From the NCBI GenBank assembly GCA_045534225.1, contig JAZSJJ010000007.1, forward strand, positions 1-64,000: 64,000 nt of DNA. The letters are read 5' to 3'. The DNA comes from UMGS1649 sp045534225. GTDB taxonomy: Bacteria; Bacillota; Clostridia; TANB77; CAG-465. Below the pieces are notes generated by a model. It saw only the letters and a list, made by a program, of their open reading frames with translations, was not told where the DNA came from and ran no database searches. Positions 26,997 to 33,174 of the stretch are shown piece by piece. Both the position numbers and the translations under genes were made by a program. The number at the start of each line of letters is the position of its first letter. The stretch's first letter is position 1.

Positions 26997-28001
26997 CTAC
27001 TTAGTAATTTTTTCTGACAATTTTCTTACTAGTTTTTGCTCTAAAACAGTGTCCGCTTGAAGTATTGCAGCTTCATAATTTTGTGCTTTTGCATTACCAT
27101 GTATTTTAATTACCGGTTTCTTTATACCTAGAAGAACTGCTCCACCATACTTAGTATAATCATATTTATATAAAGCTTTTTTAATTAGCCCAACTGAACT
27201 TGCAGCTTTTAATTTATTAAACACATTCTTCTTAAACTCAGACATAAGTGCATTTTTCATAATCTTAGCTGTTCCTTCAATAGATTTTAAAGCAACATTT
27301 CCCATAAGACCATTTGCAACAACAACATCTGCATCTCCAGATAATATTTCTCTTGCTTCAATATTTCCAATAAATTCTGGACATTCTTCTGTTAGCGATT
27401 GATATGCTTCTTTTAAGTCTGGAGAACCTTTTTTATCTTCTGTTCCGATGTTTAACATTGCAACTCTTATCTTATCTTTCTTTAATACTTCTTTACAGTA
27501 TACCATACCCATTTTAGCAAATTGTACTAAAGATACACCTGCTGCGGTTACGTTTGCGCCACAGTCTAAAAGCACAACCCCAGTTCCATCCACTGTAGGT
27601 AAAACTGTTGCAAGAGCTGGTCTATGTATTCCTTCTATTCTTTTTAATTTAAGAAGTCCACCCGCCATAACTGCACCTGTGCTGCCTGCAGATAAGAATA
27701 ATGTATGTTCTTTTTCTTTCATATAATCATATGCTTTAACTATACTAGATTCCTTTTTATGCTTAATTGCAAAAGCAGGATCATCAAAATTTGTTATAGC
27801 ATCTTTAGCATCAAGTATTGATACATTCTTTAATATATTATCTGCTTTAGATAAATATTCACTTTTTATATAATTCTTTATTTTAGTTTCATCACCAACC
27901 ATAGTTAGCTTTGCTTTTGTTTTACCTATAGAATTAACTACTCCTTTAATAGCCTCATCTATTCCGTTATCGCTTCCATTTACATCAACTAATATTTCCA
28001 T
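26997..28001 (-). CDS. plsX: Phosphate acyltransferase PlsX
   Basis: A 334-aa enzyme that converts acyl-ACP to acyl-phosphate at the start of phospholipid synthesis. The N-terminal DVNGSDNGIDEAIKGVV replaces the usual DxMGGDxxP. It has FLSAGSTGAVMAGG, RIEGIHRPALATVLP, LLDCGANV and VVANGLMGNVALKSIEG. Its start codon overlaps the fapR stop by one base. The altered N-terminal motif (VNGSDNG) is worth noting, but the rest is well conserved. Confidence 0.93.
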   Translation of the reverse strand: MEILVDVNGSDNGIDEAIKGVVNSIGKTKAKLTMVGDETKIKNYIKSEYLSKADNILKNVSILDAKDAITNFDDPAFAIKHKKESSIVKAYDYMKEKEHTLFLSAGSTGAVMAGGLLKLKRIEGIHRPALATVLPTVDGTGVVLLDCGANVTAAGVSLVQFAKMGMVYCKEVLKKDKIRVAMLNIGTEDKKGSPDLKEAYQSLTEECPEFIGNIEAREILSGDADVVVANGLMGNVALKSIEGTAKIMKNALMSEFKKNVFNKLKAASSVGLIKKALYKYDYTKYGGAVLLGIKKPVIKIHGNAKAQNYEAAILQADTVLEQKLVRKLSEKITK

Positions 28002-28564
28002 TATTCTAACCCTTTCAATATGAATTTTCCTTTGAATTTAAGAGAATCTTTTTCATCTAAAATTCTTACCCAAACAATATATCCACTTGCTGTTTTCTTT
28101 CTCATTTCTGCATGTGCATATATTACTTTATCTGCTTCGATTTTTTCTACATATTTAATATTTGCAACTCCAACTAATGCTGCTTTTGTTGGTATTAAAG
28201 AAATTGCCATAGACTCTGCAAAAGAATATATATATTGTCCTTTAACAACATTCATTCCTTCAAAAGTCATATCCTTTGTAGTTTCTAATCTTGAAGTAGC
28301 TCCAACACTTGGTGTAAAGTTAATCATATCCCCTATAAACTCCGCCGGAGAAATTGAAGTAACATGTTTCATTGTTTCTTCTGCTTTGTTTTTAAGTCTT
28401 TCTTTGAACTCTTTTATACCTAGTCTTGCTCTATCTAGTCTAATTGTATTTACACTTACTTTAAAAGTTTTAGCTAAAACTTCATCTGTTGCAAGTGGAT
28501 TCTTTTCTAGATATTCCATTATCTTTTCGCCACGTATATTTCTTGCTGTAGCTGTTCTAGACAA
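28001..28564 (-). CDS. fapR: Fatty acid biosynthesis regulator FapR
   Basis: About 187 aa: an N-terminal winged-helix region (EYLEKNPLATDEVLAKTFKVSVNTIRLDRARLGI), a linker helix, then a hotdog domain (DMTFEGMNVVKGQYIYSFAESMAISL) that binds malonyl-CoA in the family. FapR represses lipid synthesis genes and usually its own plsX operon. A TTG start (LSRTATARNI) is best placed behind GAGGTGATAATT; a GTG three codons upstream lies inside the ribosome site. A promoter-like TTGCAA, 17 bp, TAAGAT precedes it. I see no clear FapR palindrome there. Confidence 0.9.
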   Translation of the reverse strand: MSRTATARNIRGEKIMEYLEKNPLATDEVLAKTFKVSVNTIRLDRARLGIKEFKERLKNKAEETMKHVTSISPAEFIGDMINFTPSVGATSRLETTKDMTFEGMNVVKGQYIYSFAESMAISLIPTKAALVGVANIKYVEKIEADKVIYAHAEMRKKTASGYIVWVRILDEKDSLKFKGKFILKGLE

Positions 28565-28628
28565 AATTATCACCTCATAACAATTATCTTACTACAATCT
28601 TATACAATTTGCAAGCATTTTATTCAAG

Positions 28629-28657
28629 TTGACATAAAATAACATTTGTGATATACT
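28629..28657 (+). promoter_or_regulatory. Strong sigma-A promoter
   Basis: TTGACA, 17 bp, TATACT, about 50 bases before the 28706 start. The best -35 match in the window. Confidence 0.75.
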
Positions 28658-28705
28658 ACTTATGTAGTAAAAAATATGATTACAAACAACTGGAGGTAAT
28701 AAAGA

Positions 28706-29071
28706 ATGGAACAAAAACTACAACTCACTTTTAACGGAGATAAACCCGTACAGACAGATTTTAATGTAAGCGATACACTGCTTATTAACTTCTCAAGATG
28801 TATCCGGAACAAGGAATACATTTTCACATTCGTAAACGATAACAATTACGAAACTCTTGCATTCACATTCCACTCCAACCTTGAAATTGACTGCTATTTC
28901 GAGTTCACCAAGGCAGACGGAAAGAAGAGGTTCGTAGGCTATCGTTATCTCAAAGAAAAGGAGTTTACCGTAGACATAAAGGGATGCAAAGATTTCTCTA
29001 TTGTTATTCCCAGAGAAAAGAATACCGATGTCTGCACCGCACTTACTCTTGCACATCTTGAAGCAAAGTAA
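28706..29071 (+). CDS. Unknown small protein (islet gene)
   Basis: A 121-aa soluble, mixed-charge protein that I do not recognise. Predicted beta-rich stretches include LQLTFNGDKPVQTDFNV, YIFTFVNDNNYETLAFTF and CYFEFTKADGKKRFVGY. There is no signal peptide or membrane segment. It has a complete private unit: near-consensus promoter, ATG 7 bases after TGGAGG, and its own terminator. Codons ending in C (AAC, TTC, GAC) are frequent, in contrast to fapR and plsX next to it. It resembles the other single-gene insertions at 31, 36, 37, 39, 51 and 55 kb in layout and codon use. Confidence 0.75.
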   Translation: MEQKLQLTFNGDKPVQTDFNVSDTLLINFSRCIRNKEYIFTFVNDNNYETLAFTFHSNLEIDCYFEFTKADGKKRFVGYRYLKEKEFTVDIKGCKDFSIVIPREKNTDVCTALTLAHLEAK

Positions 29072-29077
29072 CACAAC

Positions 29078-29115
29078 AAAAAGGAATGAGTTCACAATTG
29101 AATTCATTCCTTTTT
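29078..29115. terminator. Bidirectional terminator
   Basis: AAAAAGGAATGA / TCATTCCTTTTT (imperfect inside) between the convergent 28706 gene and the pilin-like gene. Confidence 0.75.
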
Positions 29116-29151
29116 ATGTTGTCTATACGCATTACAAATTTTGTGCGCTTA

Positions 29152-29178
29152 CGCAGGTGGTACTAGTCACCACTTGCG
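29152..29178. repeat. Hairpin downstream of the putative variable region
   Basis: Inverted repeat CGCAGGTGGT / ACCACTTGCG, ten pairs with one mismatch (a G-T opposition), around a 7-base ACTAGTC loop. It lies about 24 bases after the stop codon of the 29202-30239 gene. It is GC-rich in an AT-rich setting and has no T-run, so it is not an intrinsic terminator. DGR targets are known to carry a hairpin or cruciform just past the variable region, and this one is in the right place. Confidence 0.65.
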
Positions 29179-29201
29179 CACGCCTTGCATTTGTGCCTCC
29201 A

Positions 29202-30239
29202 TTATTTTGTTAAGCTAAAATCATACTCTCCTGTTCCTGCTGTTGCTGGGATGCTAGATTTTAGACAAACTACAGGGCGCACGCCATAAGCATAGTAGCC
29301 GTAGCCGCTAAAGTTCACACAGTCACTGCCCGCAACCACAACACTGCCAATGCCGCCAACAGACGGAGACGCCAACCAGTACCAGTAATCTGATGGTACA
29401 TATAATCCATCACTTGTTACTGACACAGAGTAGTCATTATTTATCTTGTATCCATATGTGTCTGTTGTTAATGCCATTGTTGGTGTATAGCCTTTTGCAT
29501 TCCATCCTGCTACTAATAACTCTAGCGTTGCTCCTCCTATTGCTCCTACTACATTTGTTCCATATGTTGTTGTATTAGCAAAATTAGCATAGTCTTTTAT
29601 TAATTGTGCTACTGCTTGACAGTTATACATTGTATAATTATTTCCATCTGTAGATGTATCTATTAATGTATACTTATCTGCATTACCTACTCTAAATTTT
29701 TCGTATAACGCTAATTCATCTGTCGTTAGGCTTGCTACTGTTGTTCCTTTATCTAATGTTGTATCTCCTATTGATTCTGCTGCTATTAGGTATACATAGT
29801 CGCTATTATGGTAGTATATTTGCCAATCATCATATGTTGTTCCATCTACTGTTACAGAGTAGTCTACTTTATCTCCATAATTTGCTGCTGTTATTAGCGA
29901 ACCTAAGCTAGTACCTGATGCAGAGTTTTTATTTGTAACGCTTACTCCTGTATCTGTTACAGTTATATTCCACTTTTCTGCCGTTACTCCTTGTTCTTCT
30001 AGTTCTTCTGTTACTTTATCTATTAGGTATTGACCTCTTAGATTATCCATATAGGCATCTGCCCATGTTAATGCAGCTAAGTCTTGTACAGATGCTTCAT
30101 TTGTTAAATTTACTGCTTGACCAGCTCTATCTATTACGCCAGTATTACTTAATGTTATTACTACACTTGCTGCTAATATTATCATTACTATTATTGTAAT
30201 GACTAAAACTATTAAGGATATACCTTGTTTCTTTTGCAT
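29202..30239 (-). CDS. Pilin-like protein with C-type-lectin-like variable C-terminus
   Basis: A 345-aa protein. The N-terminus is a prepilin signal: MQKKQG, then ISLIVLVITIIVMIILAASVVI. Val replaces the usual Glu at mature position 5. A helical linker follows, then a DUF6273-like domain (VTVDGTTYDDWQIYYHNSDYVYLIAAES). It ends in DYWYWLASPSV, a run of Gly/Ser/Val/Tyr, YGVRPVVCLKSS and a short tail. That end matches the plan of DGR target proteins with a C-type lectin or formylglycine-enzyme fold. The start follows AAGGAGGAATGATAAA. The last 50 codons are GC-richer than the rest of the gene. No reverse transcriptase is in the window. By inference it is a surface pilin with a diversifiable binding face. 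Confidence 0.75.
   Translation of the reverse strand: MQKKQGISLIVLVITIIVMIILAASVVITLSNTGVIDRAGQAVNLTNEASVQDLAALTWADAYMDNLRGQYLIDKVTEELEEQGVTAEKWNITVTDTGVSVTNKNSASGTSLGSLITAANYGDKVDYSVTVDGTTYDDWQIYYHNSDYVYLIAAESIGDTTLDKGTTVASLTTDELALYEKFRVGNADKYTLIDTSTDGNNYTMYNCQAVAQLIKDYANFANTTTYGTNVVGAIGGATLELLVAGWNAKGYTPTMALTTDTYGYKINNDYSVSVTSDGLYVPSDYWYWLASPSVGGIGSVVVAGSDCVNFSGYGYYAYGVRPVVCLKSSIPATAGTGEYDFSLTK
29255..29395 (-). other. Putative DGR variable region
   Basis: Between WLASPSV and GVRPVVCL the codons are almost all NNC or NNT: GGC, ATT, GGC, AGT, GTT, GTT, GGC, AGT, GAC, then AAC, TTT, AGC, GGC, TAC, GGC, TAC, TAT, GCT, TAT. This is what results when AAC/AAT codons of a template repeat are adenine-mutagenised at positions 1 and 2. 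Flanking invariant codons (TGG, GCG, GTG, CGC) are GC-rich compared with the rest of the gene. No template repeat or reverse transcriptase was found here, so the assignment rests on codon pattern, position and the downstream hairpin. Confidence 0.55.
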
Positions 30240-30263
30240 TTTATCATTCCTCCTTTTTGCATG

Positions 30264-30311
30264 CAAAAAAAGCAAAGCAGCACATACCTATTTAGTATGT
30301 GTTACTTTGCT
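30264..30311 (-). terminator. Leader terminator directly before the pilin-like gene
   Basis: On the minus strand, AGCAAAG-CACATAC / GTATGTG-CTTTGCT with two small symmetrical bulges is followed by seven T. It lies only about 25 bases before the start codon, so transcripts from upstream must read through it. The following TTTTTGCATGCAAAAA palindrome abuts the ribosome site. Confidence 0.7.
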
Positions 30312-30335
30312 AGTTTCTATTTTTATTTGAGGTGC

Positions 30336-30419
30336 AAAAAACGCTTCTAATGTTTGTTCATTAGAAAGTATTGTGTGTGTGTGTGTGTGTGTACAGCCGC
30401 AAGGCTTTCAGCGTTTTTT
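30336..30419. ncRNA. Structured element with closing stem and two hairpins
   Basis: A 10-bp closing stem (AAAAAACGCT at 30336-30345 with AGCGTTTTTT at 30410-30419) encloses a hairpin TTCTAATG / CATTAGAA, the (GT)10 tract, and a hairpin AGCC-GCAA-GGCT. Both strands end in a T-run, so it could terminate in either direction. The GCAA loop is a GNRA loop only on the plus strand. It could be a second terminator in the pilin leader or a separate small RNA. It matches no riboswitch consensus I know. Confidence 0.45.
30373..30392. repeat. (GT)10 microsatellite
   Basis: Ten uninterrupted GT dinucleotides lie between two hairpins in the intergenic space of the divergent pilin-like and 30535 genes. Such tracts gain and lose units by slippage. 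It is non-coding, so any effect would be on RNA structure or promoter geometry. Confidence 0.9.
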
Positions 30420-30534
30420 ATCATATGTTTACCCCTTTATATATTTTTATTGTATATCAAATTCATTTTTTTGTAAATCTTTTATTATATTTTTCCACAT
30501 AATCCACATAATAATTCTGAAAGGATTAGATTTT

Positions 30535-31095
30535 ATGAATACAAATATATTAAACGAAACTGCTACTATTCCAATTAAACTAAATCAAATGTTTAATAGA
30601 TTTATGAACTGGTTAAATGATGTATTAAACGTTCCTTCTAGCGAACAAATTATGAATATTGACTGGTCTAGCTTAACTTCTATTATTGGTACTATTTCTT
30701 TAATACTAATATTTACTACACTTGCTATTCTTGTACTATATTTTATTCGTTCTATAGGATTATATACATTAGCCAGAAATAACAATAGAAGTTTTGCATG
30801 GCTTGCTTTTATACCTTTTGGTTGTTTCTTTATATACGGTATAATCCTTAAAAGAACAAGAATATTTGGTGTAGATGTAGACCACCCAGAGTATTTACTA
30901 CCCGCATTATTACTATCTTCATTTTTACCGTATGTAGGGCCATTTGCAACATTTTTATTCATTATTTGCAAATTAGGGTTACTATACAGATTATACGAGA
31001 TGAAAACGCCTAAATACGCCACTTTATTTCTTGTATTAAGTATATTTATACCACTAGCAGAACCATTCATTATTTATGGAATAAGCAAAAAATAA
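30535..31095 (+). CDS. Multi-TM protein of unknown function
   Basis: A 186-aa membrane protein with about four hydrophobic helices: LTSIIGTISLILIFTTLAILVLYF, the FAWLAFIPFGCFFIYGIIL region, LLPALLLSSFLPYVGPFATFLF, and a C-terminal one near LFLVLSIFIPLAEPF. The hydrophilic N-terminus (about 1-38) is predicted helical. Start ATG follows GAAAGGA. A longer in-frame start upstream would translate the GT repeat as alternating Cys-Val and is rejected. AT-rich codon use is host-like. It is divergent from the pilin-like gene and ends at its own terminator. Confidence 0.75.
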   Translation: MNTNILNETATIPIKLNQMFNRFMNWLNDVLNVPSSEQIMNIDWSSLTSIIGTISLILIFTTLAILVLYFIRSIGLYTLARNNNRSFAWLAFIPFGCFFIYGIILKRTRIFGVDVDHPEYLLPALLLSSFLPYVGPFATFLFIICKLGLLYRLYEMKTPKYATLFLVLSIFIPLAEPFIIYGISKK

Positions 31096-31120
31096 CACGG
31101 AATGTATCCGTGTTATTTTT
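31091..31120 (+). terminator. Terminator of the 30535 gene
   Basis: AATAACACGGA / TCCGTGTTATT followed by TTT, overlapping the stop codon; it also lies after the 31125 gene on the other strand. Confidence 0.8.
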
Positions 31121-31124
31121 CTTT

Positions 31125-31379
31125 TTAGCAATTCTTTGTAACGAAATTCTTGAGTCCAATCATATGGAATCCCTGAGGGATATCGTATGCATACATCTGA
31201 TAGATCTTGTAGCTCAAAGTCTCATCAAGAGTGTCCATCACTTCCCAGCTTCCGTTGCCATCAGCTTTAAGAATTTCTACAGGAAGTCTAGGATCATTCA
31301 TAATCCGTAAGAACACTCCTCCATTTTCCAAGCTCGTCCTAAGTTTTGCTTTTTCACAGGTTTCAAAAACCATTGCCAT
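31125..31379 (-). CDS. Unknown small protein, paralogue of 31448-31720
   Basis: An 84-aa soluble protein that I do not recognise. Its middle (LENGGVFLRIMNDPRLPVEILKAD, split by GNGSWE, then TLDETLSYKIYQMYAYD) aligns with the product of the next gene upstream on the same strand, which points to a tandem duplication. Start ATG is preceded by AAGGAG. An extended -10 element (TGATATAAT) lies about 50 bases upstream, inside the gap to its paralogue. Codon use is of the C-rich islet type. Confidence 0.7.
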   Translation of the reverse strand: MAMVFETCEKAKLRTSLENGGVFLRIMNDPRLPVEILKADGNGSWEVMDTLDETLSYKIYQMYAYDIPQGFHMIGLKNFVTKNC

Positions 31380-31447
31380 ACTGTTGTTTCTCCTTATAAT
31401 TTATTACTTGGATTTTATTTCCTTGTAGTAATATTATATCACACCTG

Positions 31448-31720
31448 TCAACTTTCGAAATAGACTATAAACCAGGCAAGAGAAACTTCACAAACACCAT
31501 CCTTAAACTTTGCATGATATTCGTTTTGACTGGCATAAGCCTCCTTAATCTTTGAAGAAAGAATTCTGTCAAAAGTTTGGGATGGCTTATACCCCAAATT
31601 TCCGTCAGTTACGAGTATGTCTACCCGTTGTTCTCTTTCGTAGATTTTAAGGAATATGCCACCGTTTTTACGCGCAGTTTGTAATGTGTTCATCTCAGTA
31701 TCCGTAAAAAACTTGTTCAT
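31448..31720 (-). CDS. Unknown small protein, paralogue of 31125-31379
   Basis: A 90-aa protein from MNKFFTDTEMN, set by AAGGAGGATATAT. The shared block is ARKNGGIFLKIYEREQRVDIL, then TDGNLG and TFDRILSSKIKEAYASQ. It has no membrane segment. It begins about 70 bases after the tuf terminator, with a TATAAT box close behind the terminator T-run. By inference it belongs to a two-gene islet between tuf and the 30535 gene; function is unknown. Confidence 0.7.
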   Translation of the reverse strand: MNKFFTDTEMNTLQTARKNGGIFLKIYEREQRVDILVTDGNLGYKPSQTFDRILSSKIKEAYASQNEYHAKFKDGVCEVSLAWFIVYFES

Positions 31721-31790
31721 ATATATCCTCCTTAAAATTATTTTTAGAGTAAGTTTTTTATACCTCGTTATTATACACCATATTACGACA

Positions 31791-31818
31791 AAAAAACACA
31801 TCTTTCGATGTGTTTTTT
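31791..31818 (-). terminator. Terminator of the str operon (after tuf)
   Basis: AAAAAACACATC / GATGTGTTTTTT with a GAAA loop on the minus strand, 25 bases after the tuf stop. Confidence 0.85.
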
Positions 31819-31843
31819 GTGTAAATTCATATATCTATATAAA

Positions 31844-33046
31844 TTAAGCAATTATGTTAGATACTGAACCAGAACCAACTGTTCTACCACCTTCACGGAT
31901 AGCGAATTTAAGTCCTTTTTCAATAGCTATTGGAGTTATTAACTTAATCTTCATAGTTACGTTTTCACCTGGCATAACCATTTCTTTATCCTTTGGAAGG
32001 TCGATTATACCTGTAACGTCAGTTGTTCTGAAATAGAATTGTGGTCTGTATCCGTTAAAGAATGGAGTATGTCTTCCACCTTCTTCTTTAGTTAGGATAT
32101 AAACTTCAGCTTCAAATTCAGTATGAGGTGTTATAGAACTTGGTTTAGCAAGAACTTGACCTCTTTCAACTTCGTTTCTTTGAATTCCTCTTAATAGAAC
32201 ACCAGCGTTGTCTCCGCATTCAGCGCTATCTAGAGATTTTCTGAACATTTCGATACCAGTAACAACTGTTTTCTTAGATTCGTCAGCAAGACCAACGATT
32301 TCAACTTCGTCACCAACTTTTAATGTTCCTCTTTCAACTCTACCTGTAACAACTGTACCACGACCAGTGATTGTGAATACGTCTTCGATAGGCATTAAGA
32401 AAGGTTTATCAGTATCTCTTTCTGGATCTGGAATAAAGCTATCAACTGCATCTAATAATTCCTTGATTGGAGCATATTCAGGTGCGTTTGGATCTGTTGA
32501 TGTAGATTCAAGAACTTTAAGAGCTGAACCTTTAACTATTGGAGTATCATCTCCTGGGAAATCATACTTAGTTAATAATTCTCTGATATCCATTTCAACT
32601 AATTCTAATAATTCTGGGTCATCAACTTGGTCACATTTGTTCATAAATACTACGATGTAAGGAACACCAACTTGTCTAGCAAGTAGTATGTGTTCTTTAG
32701 TTTGTGGCATTGGACCATCAGCTGCAGAAACAACTAGTATAGCACCATCCATTTGTGCAGCACCAGTGATCATGTTTTTAACATAGTCAGCGTGTCCTGG
32801 ACAGTCAACGTGTGCGTAGTGTCTCTTATCTGTTTCATATTCAACGTGAGAAGTAGAAATTGTGATTCCTCTTGCTCTTTCTTCTGGAGCGTTATCTATT
32901 TGATCATATGCTTTGAATTCTGCTCCATTGTTTAAAGCTGCTACTTTAGTTATAGCTGCTGTTAATGTTGTTTTACCATGGTCAACGTGACCGATTGTAC
33001 CAACATTACAATGTGGTTTTGTTCTTTCGAACTTAGCTTTTGCCAT
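31844..33046 (-). CDS. tuf: Elongation factor Tu
   Basis: A 400-aa GTPase that delivers aminoacyl-tRNA to the ribosome. G1 is GHVDHGKT, G3 DCPGHADY, G4 NKCD and G5 GSALKV; the switch I sequence RARGITI is intact. The start MAKAKFERTKPH follows AAGGAGG. An upstream extension of 26 residues runs through the leader and is rejected. Last gene of rpsL-rpsG-fusA-tuf; a long inverted repeat lies in the gap after fusA. Confidence 0.98.
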   Translation of the reverse strand: MAKAKFERTKPHCNVGTIGHVDHGKTTLTAAITKVAALNNGAEFKAYDQIDNAPEERARGITISTSHVEYETDKRHYAHVDCPGHADYVKNMITGAAQMDGAILVVSAADGPMPQTKEHILLARQVGVPYIVVFMNKCDQVDDPELLELVEMDIRELLTKYDFPGDDTPIVKGSALKVLESTSTDPNAPEYAPIKELLDAVDSFIPDPERDTDKPFLMPIEDVFTITGRGTVVTGRVERGTLKVGDEVEIVGLADESKKTVVTGIEMFRKSLDSAECGDNAGVLLRGIQRNEVERGQVLAKPSSITPHTEFEAEVYILTKEEGGRHTPFFNGYRPQFYFRTTDVTGIIDLPKDKEMVMPGENVTMKIKLITPIAIEKGLKFAIREGGRTVGSGSVSNIIA

Positions 33047-33079
33047 TTTATATTCCTCCTTATTTCTATAAATATAATT

Positions 33080-33152
33080 AACGGTTAATGTTTGCACATT
33101 ATTTAAGGTCATTGTACTACACAAAAATTAATTTTGCAAGTCATTAACCGTT
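33080..33152 (-). promoter_or_regulatory. Long inverted repeat in the fusA-tuf gap
   Basis: AACGGTTAATG at 33080-33090 pairs with CATTAACCGTT at 33142-33152. TTGCA and TGCAA continue the stem just inside, giving about 16 pairs around a 40-base loop. In the fusA-tuf transcript it would place a large stem-loop before the tuf ribosome site. It could be an RNase III processing site, a tuf leader, or a stabiliser. There is no T-run in the tuf direction. Confidence 0.5.
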
Positions 33153-33174
33153 TTTTCTAATTTTTTAAGTACAA

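Noticed and set aside
30336..30419. Cyclic di-GMP or T-box riboswitch
   Set aside because: None of the conserved core sequences of those classes is present; only generic stems are seen.
30373..30534. N-terminal extension of the 30535 gene beginning Met-Cys-Val-Cys-Val
   Set aside because: It would translate the GT microsatellite and adjoining hairpin; a proper ribosome site precedes the ATG at 30535.
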